NCBI RefSeq assembly: GCF_026230105.1 | Contig: NC_079474.1 | Location: forward strand, 1,870,187 to 1,934,186 | DNA: 64,000 nucleotides | DNA from: Diorhabda sublineata | Lineage: Eukaryota; Arthropoda; Insecta; Coleoptera; Chrysomelidae | Direction: 5' to 3' | In this document: positions 12,746-26,470 of the stretch, piece after piece | Layout: every line of letters begins with the position of its first letter | Numbering within the stretch: position 1 is the first letter of the stretch | Made by a program: the position numbers and the translations under genes | Notes under the pieces: generated by a model | The model's database searches: none | What the model saw: only the letters and a program-made list of their open reading frames with translations | What the model was told of the DNA's origin: nothing

Positions 12746-14275
12746 GATTATTTCCACTTTAAGTGTCTTTTGAATCGATTTTTCTCATTTTAAGCTGTCA
12801 GATAAATTCAAATTTACACATAATTATCAAGAACACTTAATAATAAACTTATTCCATAACTTTGTACTAATATTTCAGTCAGAATAACCAGGAGAACATA
12901 AAAGAAAACCTCTGAACCCAATTTTGTACACCTAAAATAATATTTTTACTCGATTTTCCTTTTTGAAGCTGATAGATAGATTGTAAATTACGAATAATCC
13001 TCAATAACAATCGATAATAAACTAATTTAATAAATTTACACCAATATCTTTGTCAGAATGACCAGGATAACATGAAAAGAATCGATTATTTCCACTTTAA
13101 GTGTCTTTTGAATCGATTTTTCTCATTTTAAGTAGTCAGATGAATATAAAATTACCCATAATAATCAAAAACAGTTAATAATAAACTAGTTTCATAACTT
13201 TGTGCCAATATTTTAGTCAGAATAAACAGGAGAACATAAAAGGAAAACTCTGAACCCAATTTTGTACACCTAAAATAATATTTTTACTCGATTTTCCTTT
13301 TTGAAGCTGATAGATAGATTGTAAATTACGAATAATCCTCAATAACAATCGATAATAAACTAATTTAATAAATTTACACCAATGTCTTTGTCAGAATGAC
13401 CAGGATAACATGAAAAGAATCGATTATTTCCACTTTAAGTAATTTTTGAATCGATTTATCCCATTTTAAGTAGTCAGATGAATATAAAATTACCCATAAT
13501 AATCAAAAACAGTTAATAATAAACTTGTTTCATAACTTTGTGCCAATATTTTAGTCAGAATAAACAGGAGAACATAAAAGGAAAACTCTGAACCCAATTT
13601 TGTACACCTAAAATAATATTTTTACTCGATTTTCCTTTTTGAAGCTGATAGATAGATTGTAAATTACGAATAATCCTCAATAACAATCGATAATAAACTA
13701 ATTTAATAAATTTACACCAATGTCTTTGTCAGAATGACCAGGATAACATGAAAAGAATCGATTATTTCCACTTTAAGTAATTTTTGAATCGATTTTTCCC
13801 ATTTTAAGTAGTCAGATGAATATAAAATTACCCATAATAATCAAAAACAGTTAATAATAAACTTGTTTCATAACTTTGTGCCAATATTTTAGTCAGAATA
13901 AACAGGAGAACATAAAAGGAAAACTCTGAACCCAATTTTGTACACCTAAAATAATATTTTTACTCGATTTTCCTTTTTGAAGCTGATAGATAGATTGTAA
14001 ATTACGAATAATCCTCAATAACAATCGATAATAAACTAATTTAATAAATTTACACCAATGTCTTTGTCAGAATGACCAGGATAACATGAAAAGAATCGAT
14101 TATTTCCACTTTAAGTAATTTTTGAATCGATTTTTCCCATTTTAAGTAGTCAGATGAATATAAAATTATCCATAATAATTTTATTTCATAACTTTGTGCC
14201 AATATTTTAGTCAGAATAACCAGGAGAACATGAAAAGAAAACTCAGGATTCAATTTTTTCCACGTAAACTATCAT
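12746..14275. repeat. Diverged right edge of the 172-bp satellite, 338-bp dimeric units
   Basis: The landmark AATGTCTTTGTCAGAATGAC recurs at 13381, 13719 and 14057, a period of 338. Each 338-bp unit consists of two monomers of about 169 bp that are clearly related to each other and to the 172-bp array. Shared blocks are TGACCAGGA, AACATGAAAA and AATCGATT. One monomer type carries CTCTGAACCCAATTTTGTAC, the other AAGAATCGATTATTTCCAC. The transition from a homogenised monomeric core to an old dimeric edge lies at about 12740. The last unit at 14170-14275 is shortened by a deletion. Confidence 0.93.
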
Positions 14276-14411
14276 CTTAATATGAAAAGAATAAATACCC
14301 ATAAAAAAAAATAATAATTACATCAAACTACTTCCTCAATCTCCCCAAACCGGTCATCGATTCCACCTATATACAGTTAACCAAAAAAAAAAAAAAACAT
14401 AAAAAATAATC

Positions 14412-14417
14412 TTTATT
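14412..14417 (-). promoter_or_regulatory. Poly(A) signal for the minus-strand terminal exon
   Basis: AATAAA reads on the minus strand at 14417-14412, about 35 bases after the TAG of the candidate terminal exon. It is followed 15-30 bases later by a run of T on the minus strand (an A run at about 14382-14396 on plus). This arrangement matches a cleavage site with a U-rich downstream element. Confidence 0.4.
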
Positions 14418-14450
14418 CTGGTTCATTACAAGCGGTGGTGGGTACCATCC

Positions 14451-14482
14451 CTACCTTAAATTCCTCGTTCTTGGTGCATCAT
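14451..14482 (-). CDS. Candidate 3' terminal coding exon (minus strand)
   Basis: On the minus strand a strong splice acceptor is present: a 12-T tract, then CATTTTACAG, ending at 14483. A branch-point-like CTCAC lies just upstream. The exon starts ATGATGCACCAAGAACGAGG. In the frame with two leading bases it encodes DAPRTRNLR and stops at TAG 14453-14451. The other two frames stop sooner. A poly(A) signal follows. The combination of acceptor, short tail, stop and AATAAA is what supports a real last exon; the peptide is too short to identify. The intron would run to higher coordinates, into or through the 296-bp satellite. Confidence 0.35.
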
Positions 14483-15851
14483 CTGTAAAATGAAAAAAAA
14501 AAACTCGTTGTGAGACCCGAATCTTTCAGGACGGGTAGTACTTTCTACCCTCAATAAGATGACCTTCAAACAAGATGTTTCTGTAGGGCGCAACAGCAAC
14601 ACGAGATAGAAAGAGACCGAAATATTCACACACAATAGATTTCGAAAAGATAAAAGGTAATTTGGAAATTTTCACGGTAAGGCTTTGCTATAAATAATGT
14701 GGAACTAGAAAGCTGTACCGAAAATCGATAGTTTATTTTAGCTGGAAGCTATGATTTCTCGGCGGGGGTTGTGAAGATTAAAAACTTTTTTTTCTAAAGA
14801 ATTTACTCAAGAACCAGATTTATAACTACAATTTAAACAATATTTTATATTAATTACCACTAAATATAATTATAAAAGACACATAAAGTTAATTAAAGTA
14901 TTGATTTGAGTTAAAAAAAAACATTTAAACATTTTTGTTTTTATTTTTAATTCAATTAATGAGGTATTTCTAGGTTTTTAGCCTTCTGTCAGGTAATTTG
15001 AGGTTATATTTGAGATTAGAGTCGACCATTTTCCTCTTGATGATCTAAAACAACTTTTTAGACCGAAAAACCATCGATATATCAATATTTTCACGAGATT
15101 TGTCTATGGCTACAATCAGCCGCGAATATATCGATTTCTTTCGATTGCAATTAATTTATTTTTGATCTGCGATATTAATTAGAGATCATCGATTGCTAAA
15201 CAAACTATTCTCGAGCAAGATTGATAATATTTCAATTATCCGTAAACACTTGAATCGAATACGTTCATGGAAATGTCAAACTTTATAATGTCAATGTCAG
15301 ATTTGACATATGACATATTCATAAGTGATGTAGCGGCCATCTTTTTAATAATAATCGTATAAAAATCGAAAAAAACTAACGAAATATCTTTTTTTTTTTC
15401 GTTCGTTATAATATTAAAAGAAACGTTTTCGTTCATTTCATACTCAGCAGAAATAATATCCCCATCCTTACTAACTATAACGAAGTAAGAAAAAGAAGAA
15501 GAGATAATGAGGTTATTAAATAGAGCTCGCCTCTTTCTCCCCGACTCCGAATTCTAATAAAGAAATTGAGTTAAAGAAGACAGTTGCCGGGAAAAAAAAA
15601 GTAGAACGTCTTTTCGCACTTATTTAAAAAGTAGTTTTTTACGTCTAATTGTTTCATAGGAGATTTAAAACAGTTTCTAAAATCATTTAGACAATTAAAA
15701 GTAATCAAAAGATATCTGTAACGATAAATATTGCTTGCAATAGTTTTCATTTATTAAAATTGACGTTTTTTAAAACAAGCACTAACCGTGTATGAAATTG
15801 CAGTTGAGAAAACAACTGGAAAAAATCGAATGTTGTGAATCGAAGGGTTTC
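14483..15851. other. Unique AT-rich sequence, no gene recognised
   Basis: This would be intron if the minus-strand exon at 14451-14482 is real. Visible short features are ATCGATAT and ATATCGAT near 15075 and 15130 (similar to the insect DRE/BEAF core CGATA) and the AAAGATGGCCGC string on the minus strand at about 15330-15343, which resembles a Pho/YY1 site. TGACATATGACAT palindromic blocks lie at 15270-15320. The minus-strand frame at 15236-15436 is lysine/isoleucine rich and not gene-like. Confidence 0.35.
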
Positions 15852-18800
15852 ATCATGAAACTCTGCTATTTCTTTTAGATATTTTCTCCAGACCAAGATT
15901 TGATGGAATTTTTTGAAACTACCCTTCAATAGTACAAAAGTTTCATTGTTTTCCTTATTACAATCAAATCTGGTAAAAGTTTCGGAACGATTAGTGTTTC
16001 ATCAACCATATTTCAACTGTACATCACGTATTTTTACCTTTTTTTGAAACTCCCCTATTATTTTTAGATATTTTCGGCTCTATAAAACGTTTTATCTTCT
16101 AGACCAAGTAAAGTGTATAAAGTCCGGTTAAAAAGTAAATTTTCTAATCAATTAATGTGCGTACGAAGATCGAAACTCGTAGAATGTTACCGATTTGATT
16201 TAATTTTTTGAAACTACCCTTGAAAAGTACAAAAGTTTCATTGTTTTTCTTATTACAATCAAATCTGGTAAAAGTTTCGGCACGATTAGTGTTTCATCAA
16301 CCATATTTCAACTGTACATCACGTATTTTTACCTTTTTTTTGAAACTCCGCTATTTTTTTTAGATATTTTCGGCTCTATAAAACGTTTTATCTTCTAGAC
16401 CAAGTAAAGTGTATAAAGTCCGGTTAAAAAGTAAATTTTCTAATCAATTAATGTGCGTACGAAGATCGAAACTCATAGAATGTTACCAATTTGATTTAAT
16501 TTTTTGAAACTACCCTTGAAAAGTACAAAAGTTTCATTGTTTTTCTTATTACAATCAAATCTGGTAAAAGTTTCGGCACGATTAGTGTTTCATCAACCAT
16601 ATTTCAACTGTACATCACTTATTTTTACCTTTTTTTTGAAACTCCGCTATTTTTTTAAGATATTTTCGGCTCTATAAAACGTTTTATCTTCTAGACCAAG
16701 TAAAGTGTATAAAGTCCGGTTAAAAAGTAAATTTTCTAATCAATTAATGTGCGTACGAAGATCGAAACTCATAGAATGTTACCGATTTGATTTAATTTTT
16801 TGAAACTACCCTTCAATAGTACAAAAGTTTCATTGTTTTTCTTATTATAATCAAATCTGGTAAAAGTTTCGGCACGATTAGTGTTTCATCAACCATATTT
16901 CAACTGTACATCACGTATTTTTACCTTTTTTTGAAACTCCGCTATTTTTTTTAAGATATTTTCGGCTCTATAAAACGTTTTATCTTCTAGACCAAGTAAA
17001 GTGTATAAAGTCCGGTTAAAAAGTAAATTTTCTAATTAATTAATGTGCGTACGAAGATCGAAACTCGTAGAATGTTACCAATTTGATTTAATTTTTTGAA
17101 ACTACCCTTGAAAAGTACAAAAGTTTCATTGTTTTTCTTATTATAATCAAATCTGGTAAAAGTTTCGGCACGATTAGTGTTTCATCAACCATATTTCAAC
17201 TGTACATCACGTATTTTTACCTTTTTTTTGAAACTCCGCTATTTTTTTTAGATATTTTCGGCTCTATAAAACGTTTTATCTTCTAGACCAAGTAAAGTGT
17301 ATAAAGTCCGGTTAAAAAGTAAATTTTCTAATCAATTAATGTGCGTACGAAGATCGAAACTCATAGAATGTTACCAATTTGATTTAATTTTTTGAAACTA
17401 CCCTTGAAAAGTACAAAAGTTTCATTGTTTTTCTTATTACAATCAAATCTGGTAAAAGTTTCGGCACGATTAGTGTTTCATCAACCATATTTCAACTGTA
17501 CATCACGTATTTTTACCTTTTTTTTGAAACTCCGCTATTTTTTTTAAGATATTTTCGGCTCTATAAAACGTTTTATCTTCTAGACCAAGTAAAGTGTATA
17601 AAGTCCGGTTAAAAAGTAAATTTTCTAATCAATTAATGTGCGTACGAAGATCGAAACTCATAGAATGTTACCGATTTGATTTAATTTTTTGAAACTACCC
17701 TTCAATAGTACAAAAGTTTCATTGTTTTTCTTATTATAATCAAATCTGGTAAAAGTTTCGGAACGATAAGTGTTTCATCAACCATATTTCAACTGTACAT
17801 CACGTATTTTTACCTTTTTTTTGAAACTCCGCTATTTTTTTTAAGATATTTTCGGCTCTATAAAACGTTTTATCTTCTAGACCAAGTAAAGTGTATAAAG
17901 TCCGGTTAAAAAGTAAATTTTCTAATCAATTAATGTGCGTACGAAGATCGAAACTCATAGAATGTTACCAATTTGATTTAATTTTTTGAAACTACCCTTG
18001 AAAAGTACAAAAGTTTCATTGTTTTTCTTATTACAATCAAATCTGGTAAAAGTTTCGGCACGATTAGTGTTTCATCAACCATATTTCAACTGTACATCAC
18101 GTATTTTTACCTTTTTTTTGAAACTCCGCTATTTTTTTTAAGATATTTTCGGCTCTATAAAACGTTTTATCTTCTAGACCAAGTAAAGTGTATAAAGTCC
18201 GGTTAAAAAGTAAATTTTCTAATCAATTAATGTGCGTACGAAGATCGAAACTCATAGAATGTTACCGATTTGATTTAATTTTTTGAAACTACCCTTCAAT
18301 AGTACAAAAGTTTCATTGTTTTTCTTATTATAATCAAATCTGGTAAAAGTTTCGGAACGATAAGTGTTTCATCAACCATATTTCAACTGTACATCACGTA
18401 TTTTTACCTTTTTTTTGAAACTCCGCTATTTTTTTTAAGATATTTTCGGCTCTATAAAACGTTTTATCTTCTAGACCAAGTAAAGTGTATAAAGTCCGGT
18501 TAAAAAGTAAATTTTCTAATCAATTAATGTGCGTACGAAGATCGAAACTCATAGAATGTTACCAATTTGATTTAATTTTTTGAAACTACCCTTGAAAAGT
18601 ACAAAAGTTTCATTGTTTTTCTTATTATAATCAAATCTGGTAAAAGTTTCGGAACGATAAGTGTTTCATCAACCATATTTCAACTGTACATCACGTATTT
18701 TTACCTTTTTTTTGAAACTCCGCTATTTTTTTTAAGATATTTTCGGCTCTATAAAACGTTTTATCTTCTAGACCAAGTAAAGTGTATAAAGTCCGGTTAA

Positions 18801-21800
18801 AAAGTAAATTTTCTAATCAATTAATGTGCGTACGAAGATCGAAACTCATAGAATGTTACCGATTTGATTTAATTTTTTGAAACTACCCTTCAATAGTACA
18901 AAAGTTTCATTGTTTTTCTTATTATAATCAAATCTGGTAAAAGTTTCGGAACGATAAGTGTTTCATCAACCATATTTCAACTGTACATCACGTATTTTTA
19001 CCTTTTTTTGAAACTCCGCTATTTTTTTTAGATATTTTCGGCGCTATAAAACGTTTTATCTTCTAGACCAAGTAAAGTGTATAAAGTCCGGTTAAAAAGT
19101 AAATTTTCTAATTAATTAATGTGCGTACGAAGATCGAAACTCATAGAATGTTACCAATTTGATTTAATTTTTTGAAACTACCCTTGAAAAGTACAAAAGT
19201 TTCATTGTTTTTCTTATTATAATCAAATCTGGTAAAAGTTTCGGCACGATTAGTGTTTCATCAACCATATTTCAACTGTACATCACGTATTTTTACCTTT
19301 TTTTTGAAACTCCGCTATTTTTTTTAGATATTTTCGGCTCTATAAAACGTTTTATCTTCTAGACCAAGTAAAGTGTATAAAGTCCGGTTAAAAAGTAAAT
19401 TTTCTAATCAATTAATGTGCGTACGAAGATCGAAACTCATAGAATGTTACCAATTTGATTTAATTTTTTGAAACTACCCTTGAAAAGTACAAAAGTTTCA
19501 TTGTTTTTCTTATTACAATCAAATCTGGTAAAAGTTTCGGCACGATTAGTGTTTCATCAACCATATTTCAACTGTACATCACGTATTTTTACCTTTTTTT
19601 TGAAACTCCGCTATTTTTTTTAAGATATTTTCGGCTCTATAAAACGTTTTATCTTCTAGACCAAGTAAAGTGTATAAAGTCCGGTTAAAAAGTAAATTTT
19701 CTAATCAATTAATGTGCGTACGAAGATCGAAACTCATAGAATGTTACCGATTTGATTTAATTTTTTGAAACTACCCTTCAATAGTACAAAAGTTTCATTG
19801 TTTTTCTTATTATAATCAAATCTGGTAAAAGTTTCGGAACGATAAGTGTTTCATCAACCATATTTCAACTGTACATCACGTATTTTTACCTTTTTTTTGA
19901 AACTCCGCTATTTTTTTTAAGATATTTTCGGCTCTATAAAACGTTTTATCTTCTAGACCAAGTAAAGTGTATAAAGTCCGGTTAAAAAGTAAATTTTCTA
20001 ATCAATTAATGTGCGTACGAAGATCGAAACTCATAGAATGTTACCAATTTGATTTAATTTTTTGAAACTACCCTTGAAAAGTACAAAAGTTTCATTGTTT
20101 TTCTTATTACAATCAAATCTGGTAAAAGTTTCGGCACGATTAGTGTTTCATCAACCATATTTCAACTGTACATCACGTATTTTTACCTTTTTTTTGAAAC
20201 TCCGCTATTTTTTTTAAGATATTTTCGGCTCTATAAAACGTTTTATCTTCTAGACCAAGTAAAGTGTATAAAGTCCGGTTAAAAAGTAAATTTTCTACTT
20301 AATTAATGTGCGTACGAAGATCGAAACTCATAGAATGTTACCGATTTGATTTAATTTTTTGAAACTACCCTTCAATAGTACAAAAGTTTCATTGTTTTTC
20401 TTATTATAATCAAATCTGGTAAAAGTTTCGGAACGATAAGTGTTTCATCAACCATATTTCAACTGTACATCACGTATTTTTACCTTTTTTTGAAACTCCG
20501 CTATTTTTTTTAAGATATTTTCGGCTCTATAAAACGTTTTATCTTCTAGACCAAGTAAAGTGTATAAAGTCCGGTTAAAAAGTAAATTTTCTAATTAATT
20601 AATGTGCGTACGAAGATCGAAACTCGTAGAATGTTACCAATTTGATTTAATTTTTTGAAACTACCCTTGAAAAGTACAAAAGTTTCATTGTTTTTCTTAT
20701 TATAATCAAATCTGGTAAAAGTTTCGGCACGATTAGTGTTTCATCAACCATATTTCAACTGTACATCACGTATTTTTACCTTTTTTTTGAAACTCCGCTA
20801 TTTTTTTTAACATATTTTCGGCTCTATAAAACGTTTTATCTTCTAGACCAAGTAAAGTGTATAAAGTCCGGTTAAAAAGTAAATTTTCTAATTAATTAAT
20901 GTGCGTACGAAGATCGAAACTCGTAGAATGTTACCAATTTGATTTAATTTTTTGAAACTACCCTTGAAAAGTACAAAAGTTTCATTGTTTTTCTTATTAT
21001 AATCAAATCTGGTAAAAGTTTCGGCACGATTAGTGTTTCATCAACCATATTTCAACTGTACATCACGTATTTTTACCTTTTTTTTGAAACTCCGCTATTT
21101 TTTTTAGATATTTTCGGCTCTATAAAACGTTTTATCTTCTAGACCAAGTAAAGTGTATAAAGTCCGGTTAAAAAGTAAATTTTCTAATCAATTAATGTGC
21201 GTACGAAGATCGAAACTCATAGAATGTTACCAATTTGATTTAATTTTTTGAAACTACCCTTGAAAAGTACAAAAGTTTCATTGTTTTTCTTATTACAATC
21301 AAATCTGGTAAAAGTTTCGGCACGATTAGTGTTTCATCAACCATATTTCAACTGTACATCACGTATTTTTACCTTTTTTTTGAAACTCCGCTATTTTTTT
21401 TAAGATATTTTCGGCTCTATAAAACGTTTTATCTTCTAGACCAAGTAAAGTGTATAAAGTCCGGTTAAAAAGTAAATTTTCTAATCAATTAATGTGCGTA
21501 CGAAGATCGAAACTCATAGAATGTTACCAATTTGATTTAATTTTTTGAAACTACCCTTGAAAAGTACAAAAGTTTCATTGTTTTTCTTATTACAATCAAA
21601 TCTGGTAAAAGTTTCGGCACGATTAGTGTTTCATCAACCATATTTCAACTGTACATCACGTATTTTTACCTTTTTTTTGAAACTCCGCTATTTTTTTTAA
21701 GATATTTTCGGCTCTATAAAACGTTTTATCTTCTAGACCAAGTAAAGTGTATAAAGTCCGGTTAAAAAGTAAATTTTCTAATCAATTAATGTGCGTACGA

Positions 21801-24800
21801 AGATCGAAACTCATAGAATGTTACCAATTTGATTTAATTTTTTGAAACTACCCTTGAAAAGTACAAAAGTTTCATTGTTTTTCTTATTACAATCAAATCT
21901 GGTAAAAGTTTCGGCACGATTAGTGTTTCATCAACCATATTTCAACTGTACATCACGTATTTTTACCTTTTTTTTGAAACTCCGCTATTTTTTTTAAGAT
22001 ATTTTCGGCTCTATAAAACGTTTTATCTTCTAGACCAAGTAAAGTGTATAAAGTCCGGTTAAAAAGTAAATTTTCTAATCAATTAATGTGCGTACGAAGA
22101 TCGAAACTCATAGAATGTTACCAATTTGATTTAATTTTTTGAAACTACCCTTGAAAAGTACAAAAGTTTCATTGTTTTTCTTATTACAATCAAATCTGGT
22201 AAAAGTTTCGGCACGATTAGTGTTTCATCAACCATATTTCAACTGTACATCACGTATTTTTACCTTTTTTTTGAAACTCCGCTATTTTTTTTAAGATATT
22301 TTCGGCTCTATAAAACGTTTTATCTTCTAGACCAAGTAAAGTGTATAAAGTCCGGTTAAAAAGTAAATTTTCTAATCAATTAATGTGCGTACGAAGATCG
22401 AAACTCATAGAATGTTACCAATTTGATTTAATTTTTTGAAACTACCCTTGAAAAGTACAAAAGTTTCATTGTTTTTCTTATTACAATCAAATCTGGTAAA
22501 AGTTTCGGCACGATTAGTGTTTCATCAACCATATTTCAACTGTACATCACGTATTTTTACCTTTTTTTTGAAACTCCGCTATTTTTTTTAAGATATTTTC
22601 GGCTCTATAAAACGTTTTATCTTCTAGACCAAGTAAAGTGTATAAAGTCCGGTTAAAAAGTAAATTTTCTAATCAATTAATGTGCGTACGAAGATCGAAA
22701 CTCATAGAATGTTACCGATTTGATTTAATTTTTTGAAACTACCCTTCAATAGTACAAAAGTTTCATTGTTTTTCTTATTATAATCAAATCTGGTAAAAGT
22801 TTCGGCACGATTAGTGTTTCATCAACCATATTTCAACTGTACATCACGTATTTTTACCTTTTTTTGAAACTCCGCTATTTTTTTTAAGATATTTTCGGCT
22901 CTATAAAACGTTTTATCTTCTAGACCAAGTAAAGTGTATAAAGTCCGGTTAAAAAGTAAATTTTCTAATCAATTAATGTGCGTACGAAGATCGAAACTCA
23001 TAGAATGTTACCAATTTGATTTAATTTTTTGAAACTACCCTTCAATAGTACAAAAGTTTCATTGTTTTTCTTATTATAATCAAATCTGGTAAAAGTTTCG
23101 GCACGATTAGTGTTTCATCAACCATATTTCAACTGTACATCACGTATTTTTACCTTTTTTTTGAAACTCCGCTATTTTTTTTAACATATTTTCGGCTCTA
23201 TAAAACGTTTTATCTTCTAGACCAAGTAAAGTGTATAAAGTCCGGTTAAAAAGTAAATTTTCTAATTAATTAATGTGCGTACGAAGATCGAAACTCGTAG
23301 AATGTTACCAATTTGATTTAATTTTTTGAAACTACCCTTGAAAAGTACAAAAGTTTCATTGTTTTTCTTATTATAATCAAATCTGGTAAAAGTTTCGGCA
23401 CGATTAGTGTTTCATCAACCATATTTCAACTGTACATCACGTATTTTTACCTTTTTTTTGAAACTCCGCTATTTTTTTTAGATATTTTCGGCTCTATAAA
23501 ACGTTTTATCTTCTAGACCAAGTAAAGTGTATAAAGTCCGGTTAAAAAGTAAATTTTCTAATCAATTAATGTGCGTACGAAGATCGAAACTCATAGAATG
23601 TTACCAATTTGATTTAATTTTTTGAAACTACCCTTCAATAGTACAAAAGTTTCATTGTTTTTCTTATTATAATCAAATCTGGTAAAAGTTTCGGCACGAT
23701 TAGTGTTTCATCAACCATATTTCAACTGTACATCACGTATTTTTACCTTTTTTTTGAAACTCCGCTATTTTTTTTAAGATATTTTCGGCTCTATAAAACG
23801 TTTTATCTTCTAGACTAAGTAAAGTGTATAAAGTCCGGTTAAAAAGTGAATTTTCTAATCAATTAATGTGCGTACGAAGATCGAAACTCATAGAATGTTC
23901 CCGATTTGATTTAATTTTTTGAAACTACCCTTGAAAAGTACAAAAGTTTCATTGTTTTTCTTATTATAATCAAATCTGGTAAAAGTTTCGGCACGGTTAG
24001 TGTTTCATCAACCATATTTCAACTGTACATCACGTATTTTTACCTTTTTTTGAAACTCCGTTATTTTTTTTAAGATATTTTCGGCGCTATAAAACGTTTT
24101 ATCTTCTAGACCAAGTAAAGTGTATAAAGTCCGGTTAAAAAGTAAATTTTCTAATTAATTAATGTGCTTACGAAGATCGAAACTCGTAGAATGTTACCAA
24201 TTTGATTTAATTTTTTGAAACTACCCTTGAAAAGTACAAAAGTTTCATTGTTTTTCTTATTATAATCAAATCTGGTAAAAGTTTCGGCACGATTAGTGTT
24301 TCATCAACCATATTTCAACTGTACATCACGTATTTTTACCTTTTTTTGAAACTCCGCTATTATTTTTAGATATTTTCGGCTCTATAAAACGTTTTATCTT
24401 CTAGACCAAGTAAAGTGTATAAAGTCCGGTTAAAAAGTAAATTTTCTAATCAATTAATGTGCGTACGAAGATCGAAACTCATAGAATGTTACCAATTTGA
24501 TTTAATTTTTTGAAACTACCCTTGAAAAGTACAAAAGTTTCATTGTTTTTCTTATTACAATCAAATCTGGTAAAAGTTTCGGCACGATTAGTGTTTCATC
24601 AACCATATTTCAACTGTACATCACGTATTTTTACCTTTTTTTTGAAACTCCGCTATTTTTTTTAAGATATTTTCGGCTCTATAAAACGTTTTATCTTCTA
24701 GACCAAGTAAAGTGTATAAAGTCCGGTTAAAAAGTAAATTTTCTAATCAATTAATGTGCGTACGAAGATCGAAACTCATAGAATGTTACCGATTTGATTT

Positions 24801-25266
24801 AATTTTTTGAAACTACCCTTCAATAGTACAAAAGTTTCATTGTTTTTCTTATTATAATCAAATCTGGTAAAAGTTTCGGAACGATAAGTGTTTCATCAAC
24901 CATATTTCAACTGTACATCACGTATTTTTACCTTTTTTTGAAACTCCGCTATTTTTTTTAAGATATTTTCGGCTCTATAAAACGTTTTATCTTCTAGACC
25001 AAGTAAAGTGTATAGAGTCCGGTTAAAAAGTGAATTTTCTAATCAATTAATGTGCGTACGAAGATCGAAACTCATAGAATGTTCCCGATTTGATTTAATT
25101 TTTTGAAACTACCCTTGAAAAGTACAAAAGTTTCATTGTTTTTCTTATTATAATCAAATCTGGTAAAAGTTTCGGCACGATTAGTGTTTCATCAACCATA
25201 TTTCAACTGTACATCACGTATTTTTACCTTTTTTTGAAACTTCGCTATTTTTTTTAAATATTTTCA
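15852..25266. repeat. 296-bp satellite array, about 31-32 units
   Basis: TTTTGAAACTACCC recurs at 16206, 16502, 16798, 17094 and onward to about 25110, giving a unit near 296 bp; small changes come from T-run length. A decayed and shortened copy at 15852-15950 marks the left edge, and the right edge breaks off inside a unit near 25266. Diagnostic pairs (ACCAATTTG with TTGAAAAG and GGCACGATTAG; ACCGATTTG with TTCAATAG and GGAACGATAAG) alternate over parts of 17390-20450, giving 592-bp dimers. Around 21180-22680 several nearly identical units of one type follow each other. The GAAACT(A/C)C motif after a T run occurs twice per unit, about 130 bp apart. No coding content. Confidence 0.97.
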
Positions 25267-25717
25267 GCGTTATCGATGATTTCCACTCTAAAAATTCACA
25301 GTCGTGGTTCATTATACCAAATATAACGCTAAAGATCTACGTAATATTTGTTATTACCCTCGTATTATGATATTAATTTCACACGGAAGGTGTATCAATA
25401 TTTATAAATTTCAACTAATAAATAAATTCGACTTTTAATTGCTTACGAAATTACTAATAAAATTAAAGAACAGTAGAACCGCTTTATCGGCCAGAAATTT
25501 TTATAGCTTATAAAAAAATGCTTCTGAGAATTCGGAAAATTACATTCTTAGACGATGTATTATGACATCTCAAGATTAACTACAATCGTTTTGCCAAAAA
25601 TTATTACGGACTTGTATAAAAATTCTCAGTAGATGAACTAACTTTCGGTTTATGCATTTTATAGGCTAGTCGATAAAGAAATACTCAAATAAAAGGCCCG
25701 ATATTCAAAACGGGAGC
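25267..25717. other. Unique AT-rich spacer, nothing recognised
   Basis: AT-rich sequence between the 296-bp satellite and the mariner duplicates. No open frame, repeat unit or transposon motif was seen. Confidence 0.4.
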
Positions 25718-26470
25718 TTCAAAAAAGCAGACACAACTTCGCATCAACCTCGATAAGCTTGGTGGGGAGCTGGGTTCGATACAACAAGAAGCAGAATCCT
25801 ACAGAATCTTCTTCCATCAATTCACACCAAAAACAAAGTTGAAATCGCCAATTCGTGCACCCCGTTCGCCAGATTTAGCCCCCTGGGACCAATTTCCATT
25901 CCTAGGCATGAAAAAATGTCTCGGTGGCGTTGTCATGGAGCTAATGCACAAAATAAGGTAGGCACGACTCATTCAAGTTGGTCGTGGATCAACCAGAACC
26001 AAAGTTAGACCAGAAGAAGATGGATGGAACAGCTGGATCGCTGCTATATCTGTAGAGACACCAAAGAGGACAAGAACAATAAGAAAATTCGGTTTTCTAT
26101 CGTACCTTCTTGATGTTGATCCTATATCCTTTGATAGCGATTTGAAAAAAGCAGACGCAACTTCGCATCGATAAGCTTGGTGGAGAGCTGGGTCGATACA
26201 ACAAGAAGCAGAATCCTACAGAATCTTCTTTCATCAATTCACACCGAAAACAAAGTTGAAATCGCCAATTCGTGCACCCCGTTCGCCAGATTTAGCCCCC
26301 TGGGATCAATTTCCATTCCTAGACATGAAAAAATATCTCGGTGGTGATGTCTATTTTGAAGAACTCGACGATTCTTATCATAAAAAGAGTTTCGAACTTA
26401 TTGAACATCGCTGGGGGCGATTATCGAGTTTTTTCTTTCGTTCTAACGCCCAAATACTTCATTCCTGATA
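25718..26470 (+). mobile_element. Two copies of a mariner transposase C-terminal fragment in direct repeat
   Basis: A segment of about 210 bp occurs at 25718-25940 and again at 26142-26356 (shared AACAAGAAGCAGAATCCTAC). Both end in mariner coding sequence. The second copy reads SPDLAPWDQFPFLDMKK, then a glycine pair, FEELDDSYHKKSFELIEHRW, and a frayed tail ending at TGA 26468. SPDLAP-D is the hallmark around the third catalytic aspartate of mariner (DD34D) transposases; here that aspartate is present (APWD). The first copy breaks off after the KKCLGG position at about 25935. About 200 bp of unrelated sequence lies between the copies. There is no 5' transposase part and no terminal repeat was recognised, so this is dead material that was duplicated after insertion. 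Confidence 0.8.

Noticed and set aside
25760..25790. GGGTTCGATAC resembling a tRNA B box
   Set aside because: No A box at the right distance, and the segment belongs to the mariner-containing direct repeat.
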